Notes: generated by a model from the letters alone, not told the origin. Counted from the stretch's first letter, positions 42,386 through 52,350 are shown. The stretch is DNA of 64,000 bases from an uncultured Eubacteriales bacterium (GCA_900551995.1 URXW01000001.1:67894-131893); one strand, 5' to 3'. Numbers and translations are program-made.

Positions 42386-43753
42386 ATGTCTGATACCATC
42401 GCCGCCATCGCAACGCCCGTGCAGCCGGGTGCCATCGGCATACTGCGGCTGTCCGGCGCAGGCACCTGCGCCGCGCTGGACGCGGTGTTCCGCGCCAAAA
42501 ACGGGAAAAAAGCCGGGGCGCAGCGGAGCCGTACCATGGTGCTGGGCGAGCTGCTGGACGAGACGGGGCAGGTCATCGACAACGTGCTGTGCGTGGTGTT
42601 TCCCGCGCCCCACAGCTATACGGGCGAGGACTGCGCCGAGCTGCACTGCCACGGCAGCCCCATCGTGCTGGACGCGGGGCTGCGGGCGTTGTTCGCCGCC
42701 GGGTGCCGCCAGGCCACCGGCGGGGAGTTCACGAAGCGGGCGTTCCTCAACGGGCAGCTGGATCTCATCCAGGCGGAGTCCGTGGTGGATCTCATCGACG
42801 CGGAGACGGCGCAGCAGGCGCACAACGCCGTGTGCCAGCTGGACGGCGCGCTGAGCCGCACCATCGGGCGTATCTACGACGAGCTGATGGACATGGCGGC
42901 ACGGTTTTACGCGGTGGTGGACTATCCCGACGAGGACATCGAGGACTTGCAGCGGCAGGAGATGCTGGACACCCTGCGCCGGGCGCAGGGGGATCTGGAG
43001 TCGCTGGTGGCGGGGTTCTCCCGCGGGCGGCTGATGAAGCTGGGGGTGCCCACGGTGCTGCTGGGAAAGCCCAACGCCGGGAAATCGTCGCTGCTGAACG
43101 CGCTGCTGGGGTATGACCGCGCCATCGTCACCGACGTGGCGGGCACCACACGCGACACGGTGGAGGAAAAGGCGGAGGTGGGCGGCGTGCTGCTGCGGCT
43201 CATCGACACGGCGGGCATACGGCAGGGCGGCGACGCGGTGGAGGCTCTGGGCGTGGAGCGGAGCCGCGCCGCGGCGAAACGTGCCTCCCTCGCCGTGCTG
43301 GTGCTGGACGGCTCCCGCCCGCTGACACAGGAGGACGAGGACGCCATCGCGCTGGCGCAGACCGTGCCCCACCTGATCGTGGCGGTGAACAAAAGTGACC
43401 TGCCCCGGGCGGTAGACATCGGCGGACTGGCGGATCGGTTCGACAACGTGGCGTCCGTCTCCGCCGCCACCGGCGAGGGGCTGGACGTGCTGACGGACGC
43501 CATCGCGGCGCAGTTCCCGGCGGGCAGCACGGCGGGCGGCGCACTGCTGACCAACGCACGGCAGGCGGACGCCGCCAACCGCGCTCTGTCCGCCGTGGCG
43601 GAGGCGCGGAGCGCGCTGCGGATCGGCATGACGGCGGACATGGTGCTCACGGACTGCGAGAGCGCGCTGGTCGCCTTGGGCGAATTGAACGGCAAACAGG
43701 TGCGGGATGATCTGATAGACACCATTTTTTCCCGATTTTGTGTAGGAAAGTAG
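42386..43753 (+). CDS. mnmE: tRNA uridine-5-carboxymethylaminomethyl GTPase
   Basis: A 455-residue MnmE/TrmE: N-terminal folate-binding domain (DTIAAIATPVQPGAIGILRL), helical domain and the inserted G domain with GKPNAGKSSLLNALLG, VAGTTRDTVEE, DTAGIRQ and NKSDL. The C-terminus FCVGK keeps the catalytic Cys. With MnmG it modifies U34 of several tRNAs. GGGAGG precedes the ATG. Confidence 0.96.
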   Translation: MSDTIAAIATPVQPGAIGILRLSGAGTCAALDAVFRAKNGKKAGAQRSRTMVLGELLDETGQVIDNVLCVVFPAPHSYTGEDCAELHCHGSPIVLDAGLRALFAAGCRQATGGEFTKRAFLNGQLDLIQAESVVDLIDAETAQQAHNAVCQLDGALSRTIGRIYDELMDMAARFYAVVDYPDEDIEDLQRQEMLDTLRRAQGDLESLVAGFSRGRLMKLGVPTVLLGKPNAGKSSLLNALLGYDRAIVTDVAGTTRDTVEEKAEVGGVLLRLIDTAGIRQGGDAVEALGVERSRAAAKRASLAVLVLDGSRPLTQEDEDAIALAQTVPHLIVAVNKSDLPRAVDIGGLADRFDNVASVSAATGEGLDVLTDAIAAQFPAGSTAGGALLTNARQADAANRALSAVAEARSALRIGMTADMVLTDCESALVALGELNGKQVRDDLIDTIFSRFCVGK

Positions 43754-43829
43754 CCGATACATTTGTATACTTTTGCTAATATTCCGTATTATTTGCAACT
43801 TTGCTCTTTTCCTGCGGGACGTTCCGTGG

Positions 43830-43835
43830 TATGAT
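43830..43835 (+). promoter_or_regulatory. Possible extended -10 of the DegV gene
   Basis: TGGTATGAT lies 34 nt before the ATG; the -35 is poor. It follows the mnmE stop by about 75 nt. Confidence 0.4.
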
Positions 43836-43868
43836 AGCGGGGAAGATCAAGCCTGAGGAGGTAAAATT

Positions 43869-44741
43869 ATGCGCGAATACGTTATTATGACCGACAGCTG
43901 CTGCGACCTGACCGACCACATGGCAAAGGAGCTGGAGCTGGCAGTGGTACCCCTGACCGTACATATCGGCGGCAAGGACTTCCCCAATCTGCTGGACGGC
44001 AGTGCCATCAGCTTCGAGGACTTCTACGGCAAGATCAGAAATGGAGAGCTTGCCACCACCTCCGCCGCCAACGTGGGGGATTTTCAGGACGCCATGCGCC
44101 CCATTCTCGCCGCCGGGAAGGACATTGTGAGCATCAACTTCTCCAGCGCGCTGTCCACCACCTACCAGAGCGCGTCCATCGCCGCGGAGGATATGCGGGA
44201 CGAGTTCCCCGACGCGAAGATCTTCGTGGTGGACTCCCTGTCCGCTTCTCTGGGACAGGGGCTGCTGCTGTATCTGGCGGTGCAGAAAAAGCGCGAGGGG
44301 CTGTCCGCCGAGGAGCTGGTGCAGTGGGTGGAGGAGAACAAGCTGCACGTGGATCACTGGTTCACCGTGGACGATCTGAACTATCTGAAAATGGGCGGAC
44401 GGCTCAGTGCCGGCGCCGCGTTCTTCGGCTCCATGCTGTCCATCAAGCCGGTGCTGCACACCTCCGACGAGGGCAAGCTGGTGCCCATGAGCAAGGTGCG
44501 CGGACGGAAGGCCAGCTTGCAAGCTCTTGTGGACAAGGTGGCGGAGCTGGGGATCGAGCCCAGTGAGCAGGTCATGTTCATCTGCCACGCCGACTGCGAG
44601 GTGGAGGCGCGCGCCGTGGCGGAGGAGCTGAAGGCGCGCTACGGCGTGAGAGAGGTCTATATCAACTACATCGGGCCGGTGATCGGAAGCCACACGGGTC
44701 CGAACACCATGGGCGTGTTCTTCGTGGGCACGAAGAGATAA
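43869..44741 (+). CDS. DegV-family fatty-acid-binding protein
   Basis: A 290-residue DegV protein. MTDSCCDLTDHMAKELELAV, TTSAANVGDFQDAM, SINFSSALSTTYQSA and the C-terminal NYIGPVIGSHTGPNTMGVFF are the family hallmarks. DegV (FakB-like) proteins bind fatty acids and present them to the FakA kinase. No fakA is in the window. GGAGG lies upstream of the ATG. Confidence 0.92.
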   Translation: MREYVIMTDSCCDLTDHMAKELELAVVPLTVHIGGKDFPNLLDGSAISFEDFYGKIRNGELATTSAANVGDFQDAMRPILAAGKDIVSINFSSALSTTYQSASIAAEDMRDEFPDAKIFVVDSLSASLGQGLLLYLAVQKKREGLSAEELVQWVEENKLHVDHWFTVDDLNYLKMGGRLSAGAAFFGSMLSIKPVLHTSDEGKLVPMSKVRGRKASLQALVDKVAELGIEPSEQVMFICHADCEVEARAVAEELKARYGVREVYINYIGPVIGSHTGPNTMGVFFVGTKR

Positions 44742-44803
44742 GGCGCGCTTCGGCGCGGAGACCATCGGCTTTTTGATGGAACAACGATTGCGGGAGGTCG
44801 GGC

Positions 44804-45757
44804 ATGGACTGGCTGGAGCTGAAGATCGACACGAGTCACGCGGGCTTGGACGCGGTGACGGAGCTGCTGGAGCAGCAGGGCGTTATCGGCGTGATGATCG
44901 ACGATGAGGCGGATTTCCAGAGCTTTCTGGAGAACAACCGCCAATACTGGGACTACGTGGACGAGGAGCTGCTGGCGCAGAAAAAGGGCGTCAGCCGCGT
45001 GACGTTCTACCTGGAGCGGAACGAAAACGCCCTCGGCACGGTGGCGGCGGTGCGTATCGCCATGGCCGCGCTGAAGAAGGAGCACCCGGAGTACGCGCCC
45101 ATGCTGCTGACCATGGAGGACGTTGCCGACGAGGACTGGGAGAACAACTGGAAGCAATTTTACAAGCCCATGGAGATCGGGAACCGCCTGCTGGTGGTGC
45201 CGGAGTGGGAGGAAGCCCACGGCGGCGAGCGGGTCAAGCTGGTGCTGAATCCGGGGCTGACCTTCGGCACCGGCAGCCACGCCACCACGCGGCTGTGCTT
45301 GCAGGCGTTGGACACCCACATCCACGGCGGGGAGAGCGTCCTCGATCTGGGCTGCGGCAGCGGCATACTGTCCATCGCCGCGCTGCGGCTGGGCGCGGCA
45401 AGAGCGTTCGCCTGCGACATCGACGAGAAGTGCGTGAACGTGGCGTATGAAAACGCCGCGCTGAACGGCATCGGAAAGGATCGCTACACCGTCCGCTGGG
45501 GCGACGTGCTGTCCGACGAAGCACTGCGGCAGGAGATGGGCGGCGGCTATGATGTGGTGGTCGCCAACATCGTGGCGGACGTTATCATGGGCTTGAGCGG
45601 TAGCGTGCGCCCCTTTTTGAAGGCGGGCGGGCTGTTCCTGTGCTCCGGCATCATCGACGACCGGGCGGAGGAGGTTCTCGCCAAGCTGAAGGGCGACGGC
45701 TGGGACGTGTTTGAGCAGCGCAGCAGTGAGGGCTGGTTCAGCTTTCTGTGCCAATAA
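44804..45757 (+). CDS. prmA: Ribosomal protein L11 methyltransferase
   Basis: A 317-residue PrmA with the N-terminal substrate-binding part (DWLELKIDTSHAGLDAVTEL) and a class I methyltransferase domain: VLDLGCGSGILSIAAL (AdoMet), NPGLTFGTGSHATTRLCLQA and YDVVVANIVADVI. It trimethylates L11. GGGAGG precedes the ATG. Confidence 0.95.
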   Translation: MDWLELKIDTSHAGLDAVTELLEQQGVIGVMIDDEADFQSFLENNRQYWDYVDEELLAQKKGVSRVTFYLERNENALGTVAAVRIAMAALKKEHPEYAPMLLTMEDVADEDWENNWKQFYKPMEIGNRLLVVPEWEEAHGGERVKLVLNPGLTFGTGSHATTRLCLQALDTHIHGGESVLDLGCGSGILSIAALRLGAARAFACDIDEKCVNVAYENAALNGIGKDRYTVRWGDVLSDEALRQEMGGGYDVVVANIVADVIMGLSGSVRPFLKAGGLFLCSGIIDDRAEEVLAKLKGDGWDVFEQRSSEGWFSFLCQ

Positions 45758-45761
45758 AAGT

Positions 45762-45811
45762 AAAAAAAGAACCGCTTGGGACACTTCATGTGACCCAAGC
45801 GGTTCTTTTTT
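45762..45811. terminator. Bidirectional terminator
   Basis: The arms GAACCGCTTGGG and CCCAAGCGGTTC are flanked by A and T runs, so it works for the rightward prmA and the leftward dnaI-like gene. Confidence 0.92.
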
Positions 45812-45824
45812 CTTTCGTCCTTCG

Positions 45825-46799
45825 TCATTTTGTGCGGATGTCCTCGCCGAAGAAGGGCAGGATCTCATAGGTGCCCTCGATGCGGGAGAGGATGGGCGCG
45901 CCGTAGCGGGCTGCCAGCTCCTGCGGGGCAAGGTTCGTGTTGAGGATGGTGGACTTGCCGGAGAGCATCCGCCCGTTCACCAGCTGGTAGAGGGCACTCT
46001 GGACGAAGGAGGTGGTCATCTCCGTGCCCAGATCGTCCAGGATCAGCAGATCGCAACTTTCGCAGCGGCGGACATCGGCGGCGTTCGCCTCGTCCGGGCG
46101 GAACTTGGCGTCCTCCAAGCGGGCGAAAATGCTGATGGCGGTGTCGTAGACCACGGAGAAGCCGCCCTCGCTGACCACCCGCGCAATACAGGCGGAGAGG
46201 AACGTCTTGCCCAGACCGGTGCCGCCGGAGAGCAGCAGGCTGCCGCTGCCGCGGGAGAACTGGTTGGCGTAGTCCCGGCAGACGTCGAAGTTATGCTCCA
46301 TATTGGCGCGGGGCGAGGTGCCGTAGCTCTCCCACACCGCGCTGTCGTACAAATCAAAGCGGAACGTCTCGAACCGGGCTTCCCCCAGGGGGAGCAGGCG
46401 GGACAGCTCCTGTAGCTGCTCCTTGGCGTAGTATTCCCGCAGGCAGCGGCACACGCCGTGCTTGTCGTAGCCCGTGTCGCCGCAGAGGGCGCAGGCGGGC
46501 TTGTCCTCCAGATAGTCGGCGGGGTAGCCCAGCTCCGTCAGGAGTGAGGCGCGCTCCTGCTGGAGCGACAGGTTCTCATCCCGCAGGACGCGGAGTGCCG
46601 GCAGGGGGTCGTCGCCCTTTTTGGCGGCTGCCGCCACAATGCGGCTCATGGTGCTACGCAGGGTGCGCTCGATCTCCTGCAGGCGGGGCTGGCGGGCGTA
46701 GACCAGACGGCGACGCTGCTCCAGCTCGGCGGCGCGCCGCTGCTTTGCCTGATCGAAGCGGGTGATCGCCCGCTGCATGATGATACCGTCGTATGACAT
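45825..46799 (-). CDS. DnaI/DnaC-like helicase loader ATPase
   Basis: A 324-residue AAA+ protein. Its N-terminal part (1-150) is helical, with a zinc-type CALCGDTGYDKHGVCRCLRE. The ATPase part has Walker A GGTGLGKTF, Walker B LLILDDLG and the sensor region LNTNLAPQELAARYG. DnaI/DnaC proteins load the replicative helicase. The start at 46799 has GAGGTGAG upstream, 4 nt after the dnaD-like gene. Confidence 0.88.
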   Translation of the reverse strand: MSYDGIIMQRAITRFDQAKQRRAAELEQRRRLVYARQPRLQEIERTLRSTMSRIVAAAAKKGDDPLPALRVLRDENLSLQQERASLLTELGYPADYLEDKPACALCGDTGYDKHGVCRCLREYYAKEQLQELSRLLPLGEARFETFRFDLYDSAVWESYGTSPRANMEHNFDVCRDYANQFSRGSGSLLLSGGTGLGKTFLSACIARVVSEGGFSVVYDTAISIFARLEDAKFRPDEANAADVRRCESCDLLILDDLGTEMTTSFVQSALYQLVNGRMLSGKSTILNTNLAPQELAARYGAPILSRIEGTYEILPFFGEDIRTK

Positions 46800-46803
46800 A
46801 CTC

Positions 46804-47727
46804 TCACCTCTTGATATAGCGTCGCATCCACGCGTCCCTGTCGCCGCCGGAGGGGGCGGCAGGCTTAGCGGAGGGCGCGGACGCGCCGCGCTGTTCCCCC
46901 TGCTCCACCTGCTGGGGCGTGTGCCACGAGGCATCGTGCCAGCGGCGGAGGATACCGTTCAGATACCGCCAGTTCAGATCCTTTTTATAGAACACCGTGC
47001 GCTCGTATGCCAGAGCCACCGTCTCCGGCGGGAAGCCCATGTCCATCCACTGGTCGATGTAGCGGCGTTCCGCCTCCACCGGCTGGCGGTCGCGGATCTG
47101 CAGGGCGCGGAGGTAGGCGGCGTATCTGCCCTCCCGTTCCGCCCACTTTTTCAGATAGACGGCTGCCGCGCTCTGGTCGAAGATCCCCAGCTGCGCCCAG
47201 TGGTAGCCCTCCTTCTCGATCTGGCGGAGGGTGGGGCGGCGACCCTCGCCCCAGCGGCGTTTGGCGCGCTCCACGCAGTGGCAGACCAGCAGGTAGATGA
47301 CATCGGCGGGCATTCCCACGTCGTCATACAGCCCCGCCAGAATTTGCAGGTCGGGGGTGCGGAGCTTCTTGCCCAGCTGCTGCTCCGTCTGGGGGATCAG
47401 CAGGCGGAAGCCCTCGTTGTCGGTGATCAGCCCCGCGATGTCCTGAGTGGTGTAGACCGGGCGTTCCTCCGCCGGTGCCGGCGGCACCGGGTGCTCCGGA
47501 CGGGGCAGGAGCGACAGCTCCTGCAGCTTCTTCTCCGCCGCGTCGATACGCAGGCGGCTGATGGGCAGGGCTTTTTCCAGCTCCTCCGGGGTGACGCCGC
47601 GCCCGAAGCGGCGCAGGGCGAGGTACAAAAGGGCGGCATCGCCCTGTCCGCTTTGCAGCAGCCTGTCCACGGCGGCGGCGGGCAGCGTTACGCTCTCCCG
47701 CTTGTCGCGGAGGATATATCCGTCCAT
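46804..47727 (-). CDS. DnaD-domain replication protein
   Basis: A 307-residue protein. An N-terminal winged-helix-like part (RDKRESVTLPAAAVDRLLQS) and a C-terminal DnaD-like domain (YHWAQLGIFDQSAAAVYLKK, then DQWMDMGFPPETVALAYERT, DLNWRYLNGILRRW) are visible. DnaD proteins act with DnaB and DnaI in primosome assembly. The start at 47727 follows AAGGAGG. It is coupled with the dnaI-like gene. Confidence 0.88.
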   Translation of the reverse strand: MDGYILRDKRESVTLPAAAVDRLLQSGQGDAALLYLALRRFGRGVTPEELEKALPISRLRIDAAEKKLQELSLLPRPEHPVPPAPAEERPVYTTQDIAGLITDNEGFRLLIPQTEQQLGKKLRTPDLQILAGLYDDVGMPADVIYLLVCHCVERAKRRWGEGRRPTLRQIEKEGYHWAQLGIFDQSAAAVYLKKWAEREGRYAAYLRALQIRDRQPVEAERRYIDQWMDMGFPPETVALAYERTVFYKKDLNWRYLNGILRRWHDASWHTPQQVEQGEQRGASAPSAKPAAPSGGDRDAWMRRYIKR

Positions 47728-47903
47728 GGGGGTGCCTCCTTTCGTAAGTGACATGACCGTCGTTCCCGTGGGGTGTGCACCGGGGATACCGGGTGCGAAA
47801 ATCATTTTACACGAAAATCAGGGCGGCGTAAAGCGGGGCGGGACAACTTTTTACAAATTTCCGCTTTTCGGCAAAATTCTCTTTTCTATCGGCGGTTTTG
47901 TGC

Positions 47904-47909
47904 TATAAT
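47904..47909 (+). promoter_or_regulatory. Extended -10 promoter of zapA
   Basis: TGCTATAAT stands 57 nt upstream of the zapA start; the -35 region is weak (cttttc). It lies in the 239-nt space between the divergent dnaD-like gene and zapA. Confidence 0.55.
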
Positions 47910-47966
47910 AGATTCTGTATAGGTATGCACACGACAGCGTTTATGAAATAGAAGGAGGGCTTTGGC

Positions 47967-48293
47967 ATGGCGAATCGGGTAACTATGACCATCTGCGGCA
48001 CGGAGTACATCCTGGTTGCCGAGGAGGACGCCGCCTACATGGAGAAGATCGGCGGTATCGTGGACACGGAAATGCAGCAGCTGATGGACTCCGCCCACAT
48101 GAGCCGCGACGCGGCGGCGGTGCTGGCGGCGGTGAATCTCGCCGACCAGCTGACCAAGGCACAGGAGGGCGCGGAGAACCTGCGCCGGCAGGTGAAAACG
48201 TATCTGGACGAGGCGAGCCGCGCCAAGAGCGAGGCGGCGGAACTGCGCCGCAAGCTGCAAAACGCGCAGAACCAGAATAACCGCCGGGGATGA
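47967..48293 (+). CDS. zapA: Cell division protein ZapA
   Basis: A 108-residue ZapA: the N-terminal ANRVTMTICGTEYILVAEED and the long C-terminal coiled coil fit the family that bundles FtsZ filaments. The stop overlaps the ATG of the U32 gene, an arrangement common in Firmicutes. Confidence 0.9.
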   Translation: MANRVTMTICGTEYILVAEEDAAYMEKIGGIVDTEMQQLMDSAHMSRDAAAVLAAVNLADQLTKAQEGAENLRRQVKTYLDEASRAKSEAAELRRKLQNAQNQNNRRG

Positions 48294-50371
48294 TGGAGCT
48301 TCTGTCGCCCGCGGGAGGGTATGACGCGCTGGTAGCCGCCGTGCAGAGCGGCGCCGACGCGGTGTATATGGGCTTTGGCGCGTTCAATGCGCGGCGGAGC
48401 GCGAAGAATTTTACCGACGAGGATTTCGCGGCGGCGGTGCGGTACTGCCATCTGCGGGGTGTGCGGGTGTTTCTGACGCTGAACACGCTGGTGACGGATC
48501 GGGAGCTGCCTCAGGCGGCGGAGGCTCTGCGGAACGCCAGCCGCATGGGCGTGGACGCGGTGCTGGTGCAGGACTGGGGACTGCTGACGCTGGCGCGGGA
48601 GATCGTGCCCGATCTGCCCATCCACGCCAGCACGCAGATGAGCCTGTTCACGCTGGGCGGTGCCAACGAGGCCGCCGCTCTGGGCATGGAGCGCGTGGTG
48701 CTGGCGCGGGAGCTGTGCCGGGACGACATCGCGGAGATCTGTAAGGGCTGCGGCGCGGAGATCGAGATCTTCGGGCACGGTGCGCTGTGTATGTGCTATT
48801 CCGGGCAGTGCGAGATGAGCGCGGTGCTGGGACAGCGCAGCGGCAACCGCGGTGCCTGCGCCCAGCCGTGCCGCCTGCCCTACGGCGTGAACGCGCCGTG
48901 CCGGAACGGCTATCCGCTGAGCCTGAAGGACGCCAATCTGTCCGCCTGTTTACAGGACATGGAGCGCATAGGCGTGGACTGTCTGAAAATCGAGGGGCGG
49001 ATGAAGCGTCCGGAGTACGTGGCGGTGGTGACGGGTATTTACCGGCGTCTGCTGGACGAGAGGCGGCAGCCCACGGCGGCGGAAGGTGCCGCGCTGGAGC
49101 AGGCGTTTTCCCGCAGCGGCTTCACGGACGGATACTGGCGCGGGAAAAAGGGCAAAGCCATGTTCGGCACAAGGACGGAGGACGCGCCGGAGCCGAAGGA
49201 GCTGTTTGCCAAGGCGCGGGAGGTATACGAAAACGGGAGGGAAAACCGGAAAATACCGGTGATCCTCCACCTGATAGTGCGCCGGGGCGAGCCGGTGCGG
49301 CTGGGCGGCTCCTGCGCCATCCACGGCGGCGTCACCATAGCGATGGCGCAGGGCGATGCGCCGGAGGAGGCACGGAACCGGGCGGTAACGGCGGAGGAGC
49401 TGCGGCAGCGGCTATCCAAGACCGGCGGCACCGTGTTCAAGGCAGACAGCGTTGAGGTAGAGCTGGACGAGGGGCTGATGGTCGCCGCCAGCGTCATCAA
49501 CGGTCTGCGGCGCGAGGTACTGGACGAGCTGGCGGCGCGGCGTGAGGACATCCCCGCCCGCCGGGAGCTGCCCGCCTCCCCCCTGCCGGACGCGCCGGAG
49601 CCGCCGCAGGAGATGGCGTTCACCGTATCCGTCAGCCGCGCCTGTCAGGTGACGGCGGAGCTGCTGGCGGAGAAGCCCGCCATCGTGTATGTCCCGGCGG
49701 AGGAGCTGGACGGGCTGGAGCCAACCGGGCTTCACGGGGAGACGGAGCTGTGCGCCGTGCTGCCCCGCGTGTTCCGCACGGCGGACGAGCAGCCCCTGCG
49801 GGCGATGCTGGAGCGTCACCCGGAGGTCACGTCCGTTGCCATCGGGAATCTGGGACATCTGCCCATCGTCCGGGGGCTGGACAGGACGCTGCGGGGCGAC
49901 TTCGGGCTGAATGTCTACAACAGCCGTGCCGTGAAATTCTGGCGGGACAGGGGGCTGTCCTCCGTGACGGTCAGCTTTGAGCTGCGGTGGCAGCAGGTGC
50001 GCGACCTCGCCAAATACGCCGACTGCGAGGGCATCGTCTACGGGCGGCTGCCGCTGATGATCACGGAGAACTGCGTGACGAAGAACAACGTGGGCTGCGC
50101 CCACGGCGCGGGCAGCGTCCTCACCGACAGGACGGGGGCGCAGTTCCCGGTGCAGTGCGCCTACGGCTGCCGGTGCGAGATCGAGAACGGCAAGGTGCTG
50201 GTGCTGGCGGACAAGCCGGAGGTGTTCCGGTGCGGTCTGCGGTACGGACGGCTGCGGTTCACCACGGAAAGCCCAGAAGCGTGCGCCGCCATCCTCCGCG
50301 CCCACAAGACGGGAGACGTGACGGCTGGCGAGGACGCCACCCGGGGGCTGTTCTACCGGGGCGTGGAGTAA
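48290..50371 (+). CDS. U32 peptidase-family protein (RlhA-like)
   Basis: A 693-residue protein with the U32 domain first: LLSPAGGYDALVAAVQSGAD, VQDWGLLTL and the Cys-rich site ALCMCYSGQCEMS with NRGACAQPCRLPY. A DUF3656-like part (about 340-460) and a second U32-like region with further Cys follow. This layout is that of RlhA/YdcP, which hydroxylates 23S rRNA, or of related tRNA hydroxylation proteins with an Fe-S cluster. It is coupled to zapA. Confidence 0.85.
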   Translation: MMELLSPAGGYDALVAAVQSGADAVYMGFGAFNARRSAKNFTDEDFAAAVRYCHLRGVRVFLTLNTLVTDRELPQAAEALRNASRMGVDAVLVQDWGLLTLAREIVPDLPIHASTQMSLFTLGGANEAAALGMERVVLARELCRDDIAEICKGCGAEIEIFGHGALCMCYSGQCEMSAVLGQRSGNRGACAQPCRLPYGVNAPCRNGYPLSLKDANLSACLQDMERIGVDCLKIEGRMKRPEYVAVVTGIYRRLLDERRQPTAAEGAALEQAFSRSGFTDGYWRGKKGKAMFGTRTEDAPEPKELFAKAREVYENGRENRKIPVILHLIVRRGEPVRLGGSCAIHGGVTIAMAQGDAPEEARNRAVTAEELRQRLSKTGGTVFKADSVEVELDEGLMVAASVINGLRREVLDELAARREDIPARRELPASPLPDAPEPPQEMAFTVSVSRACQVTAELLAEKPAIVYVPAEELDGLEPTGLHGETELCAVLPRVFRTADEQPLRAMLERHPEVTSVAIGNLGHLPIVRGLDRTLRGDFGLNVYNSRAVKFWRDRGLSSVTVSFELRWQQVRDLAKYADCEGIVYGRLPLMITENCVTKNNVGCAHGAGSVLTDRTGAQFPVQCAYGCRCEIENGKVLVLADKPEVFRCGLRYGRLRFTTESPEACAAILRAHKTGDVTAGEDATRGLFYRGVE

Positions 50372-50454
50372 TATGCGCGCCAAGGAACAACAGGCCGTAT
50401 AATCAGAAGAAATTATCACTATTTGTGTTCACATTTGACGAAAAAGGTGTAGCT

Positions 50455-50904
50455 ATGGAACTGAAAATAAAGGCACTGTCAGAGAAGATCGGGCGGGAGA
50501 TCCCCCTCCCCCACTTCGCCACCGGCGGGGCGGCGTGCATGGATCTGTGCGCCTGCATGGACGAGAGCATCACACTGAACGCCGGGGAGCGGCATCTGGT
50601 GCCCACGGGCATCGCCATTGCGCTGCCGTCGGCGGAGTACGTGGCGTTGGTGTTCGCCCGGAGCGGGCTGGGCATCAAAAAGGGCGTGTGCCTGAGCAAC
50701 GGCGTGGGCGTGATCGACAGCGACTACCGGGGCGAGATCGGCGTGGGGCTGGTGAATCTGGGCGACGCGCCCTACACGGTGCAGCCGGGAGACCGCATCG
50801 CCCAGCTGATGGTGGTGCCGGTGGTGCAGCCCACGCTGACGGTGGTGGATACGCTGGACGAGACGGAGCGCGGCGCAGGCGGCTTCGGCTCCACGGGCAG
50901 GTGA
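50455..50904 (+). CDS. dut: dUTP diphosphatase
   Basis: A 149-residue trimeric dUTPase with its five motifs: GGAACMDL, ARSGLGIKKGV, GVIDSDYRGEI, GDRIAQL and ERGAGGFGSTG. It hydrolyses dUTP to dUMP. A weak site AAAGGTG lies upstream of the ATG. Confidence 0.95.
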   Translation: MELKIKALSEKIGREIPLPHFATGGAACMDLCACMDESITLNAGERHLVPTGIAIALPSAEYVALVFARSGLGIKKGVCLSNGVGVIDSDYRGEIGVGLVNLGDAPYTVQPGDRIAQLMVVPVVQPTLTVVDTLDETERGAGGFGSTGR

Positions 50905-50909
50905 CGGGC

Positions 50910-51482
50910 ATGGCGAGGATCGTGCTGGCCTCCGGCTCCCCCCGGCGGCAGGAGCTTTTGCGCCGCATGGGTATCGACGGCTTCACCGTGCGGGTGCCCC
51001 AGGTGGAGGAAGCCTTCCCCGCCGGGCTGACGCCGCAGGAGACGGTGGAATACATCTCCCGCGAGAAGTCCCAGGCGGTGCCCTCCGATGCGGAGGAGAT
51101 CGTCATTACGGCGGACACCATGGTGTTTCTGGACGACAAAAAGCTGGGAAAGCCCGCCGACGAGGCGGAGGCTCTTGCCATGCTGAATGCCTTACAGGGG
51201 CGGCACCACACCGTCTGCACCGGCGTGACGGTGCGGCAGGGGCAGCGGGCGTTGACCCGCGCCCAGACCACGGACGTGTATTTCCGCCGCGCCACGGAGA
51301 AGGAGCTGCGCGCCTACATCGCCGGCGGCGAGCCTATGGACAAGGCGGGTGCCTACGGCGTACAGGGACAGGGCGCACTGCTGGTGGAGCGCATCGACGG
51401 CGACTTTTTCAACGTGATGGGTCTGCCGGTGGTGCTGCTCAGCGAAATGCTGAAGGAATTCGGGGTCACATTATTAGGTTAA
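50910..51482 (+). CDS. maf: Maf-like nucleotide pyrophosphatase
   Basis: A 190-residue Maf with LASGSPRRQELL and ADTMVFLDDKKLGKP. It hydrolyses non-canonical or canonical nucleoside triphosphates and is linked to septum control. It lies 5 nt after dut and upstream of mreC, a usual gene order. Confidence 0.95.
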   Translation: MARIVLASGSPRRQELLRRMGIDGFTVRVPQVEEAFPAGLTPQETVEYISREKSQAVPSDAEEIVITADTMVFLDDKKLGKPADEAEALAMLNALQGRHHTVCTGVTVRQGQRALTRAQTTDVYFRRATEKELRAYIAGGEPMDKAGAYGVQGQGALLVERIDGDFFNVMGLPVVLLSEMLKEFGVTLLG

Positions 51483-51498
51483 TACAGGGGTATACCCA

Positions 51499-52338
51499 AT
51501 GAAGCGATTTTTTACGAAAACGGGAATATGGCTGCTGGCGGCTGCGGCGATCATCGCCGTGGTGCTGTGCGTGGTGTCATCTCTCAGCTCCGGAACGGGG
51601 CTGCTGCACAACGCCCTGGGCGTGATCGCCTCGCCCTTCCGCTCGGCGGGCGCGGCGGTGACGGAATGGGTCGGCGGTATCGGCGACAGGTTCGAGAGCG
51701 TGGAGGCACTCCAGCAGGAGAACGAGGAGCTGCGCCAGCAGATCGCGGAGCTGGAGAAGCAGCTCCGTGCGGCGGAGCCGGCGGCGGAGGAGAACGTCCA
51801 GCTGCGCTCCCTGCTGGGGCTGCGGCAGCAGCGCAGCGACCTGCAATTCGAGGCCGCACGCGTGACCCAGCGCGACGTGTCCAACTGGGCGAGCACGCTG
51901 GTGCTGGATCGCGGGTCCCGGCACGATGTCGCCGTGGGCGACTGCGCCGTGGACAGCACCGGCGCGCTGGCGGGCGTCGTCACGGAGGTGGGGCTGAACT
52001 GGTGCCGCCTGTCCACCATTCTGGACACGGACTCCCAGTTCGGTGCCAAGGTGTTCCGCACGGGGGAAACGGCGGTGGCGGGCGGCGACCTGTCCCTGAT
52101 GAGCGAGGGGCTGCTGCGCCTGCAATATCTGACGGACAGCACGAACCTCATCCGGGGGGACGTGGTGGTCACGTCCGGATTGGGCGGGTACTACCCCGCC
52201 GGGCTGGTGATCGGCACGGTGGACGCTGTGCAGACCGACGACGGCGGGCTGGCGCGGTACGCGGTGCTGGAGCCCAAGTGTGACGTGACGCACGCGCAGG
52301 AATTGTTTATCATCACGGCTTTTGACGTGATACAGTGA
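51499..52338 (+). CDS. mreC: Rod shape-determining protein MreC
   Basis: A 279-residue protein with one N-terminal helix (TGIWLLAAAAIIAVVLCVVS), a coiled coil (about 70-110, ALQQENEELRQQIAELEKQL) and the two beta-barrel domains (SNWASTLVLDRGSRHDVAVG, VTSGLGGYYPAGLVIGTV). It scaffolds the elongasome. Confidence 0.95.
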   Translation: MKRFFTKTGIWLLAAAAIIAVVLCVVSSLSSGTGLLHNALGVIASPFRSAGAAVTEWVGGIGDRFESVEALQQENEELRQQIAELEKQLRAAEPAAEENVQLRSLLGLRQQRSDLQFEAARVTQRDVSNWASTLVLDRGSRHDVAVGDCAVDSTGALAGVVTEVGLNWCRLSTILDTDSQFGAKVFRTGETAVAGGDLSLMSEGLLRLQYLTDSTNLIRGDVVVTSGLGGYYPAGLVIGTVDAVQTDDGGLARYAVLEPKCDVTHAQELFIITAFDVIQ

Positions 52339-52350
52339 CGGAGGACGGCC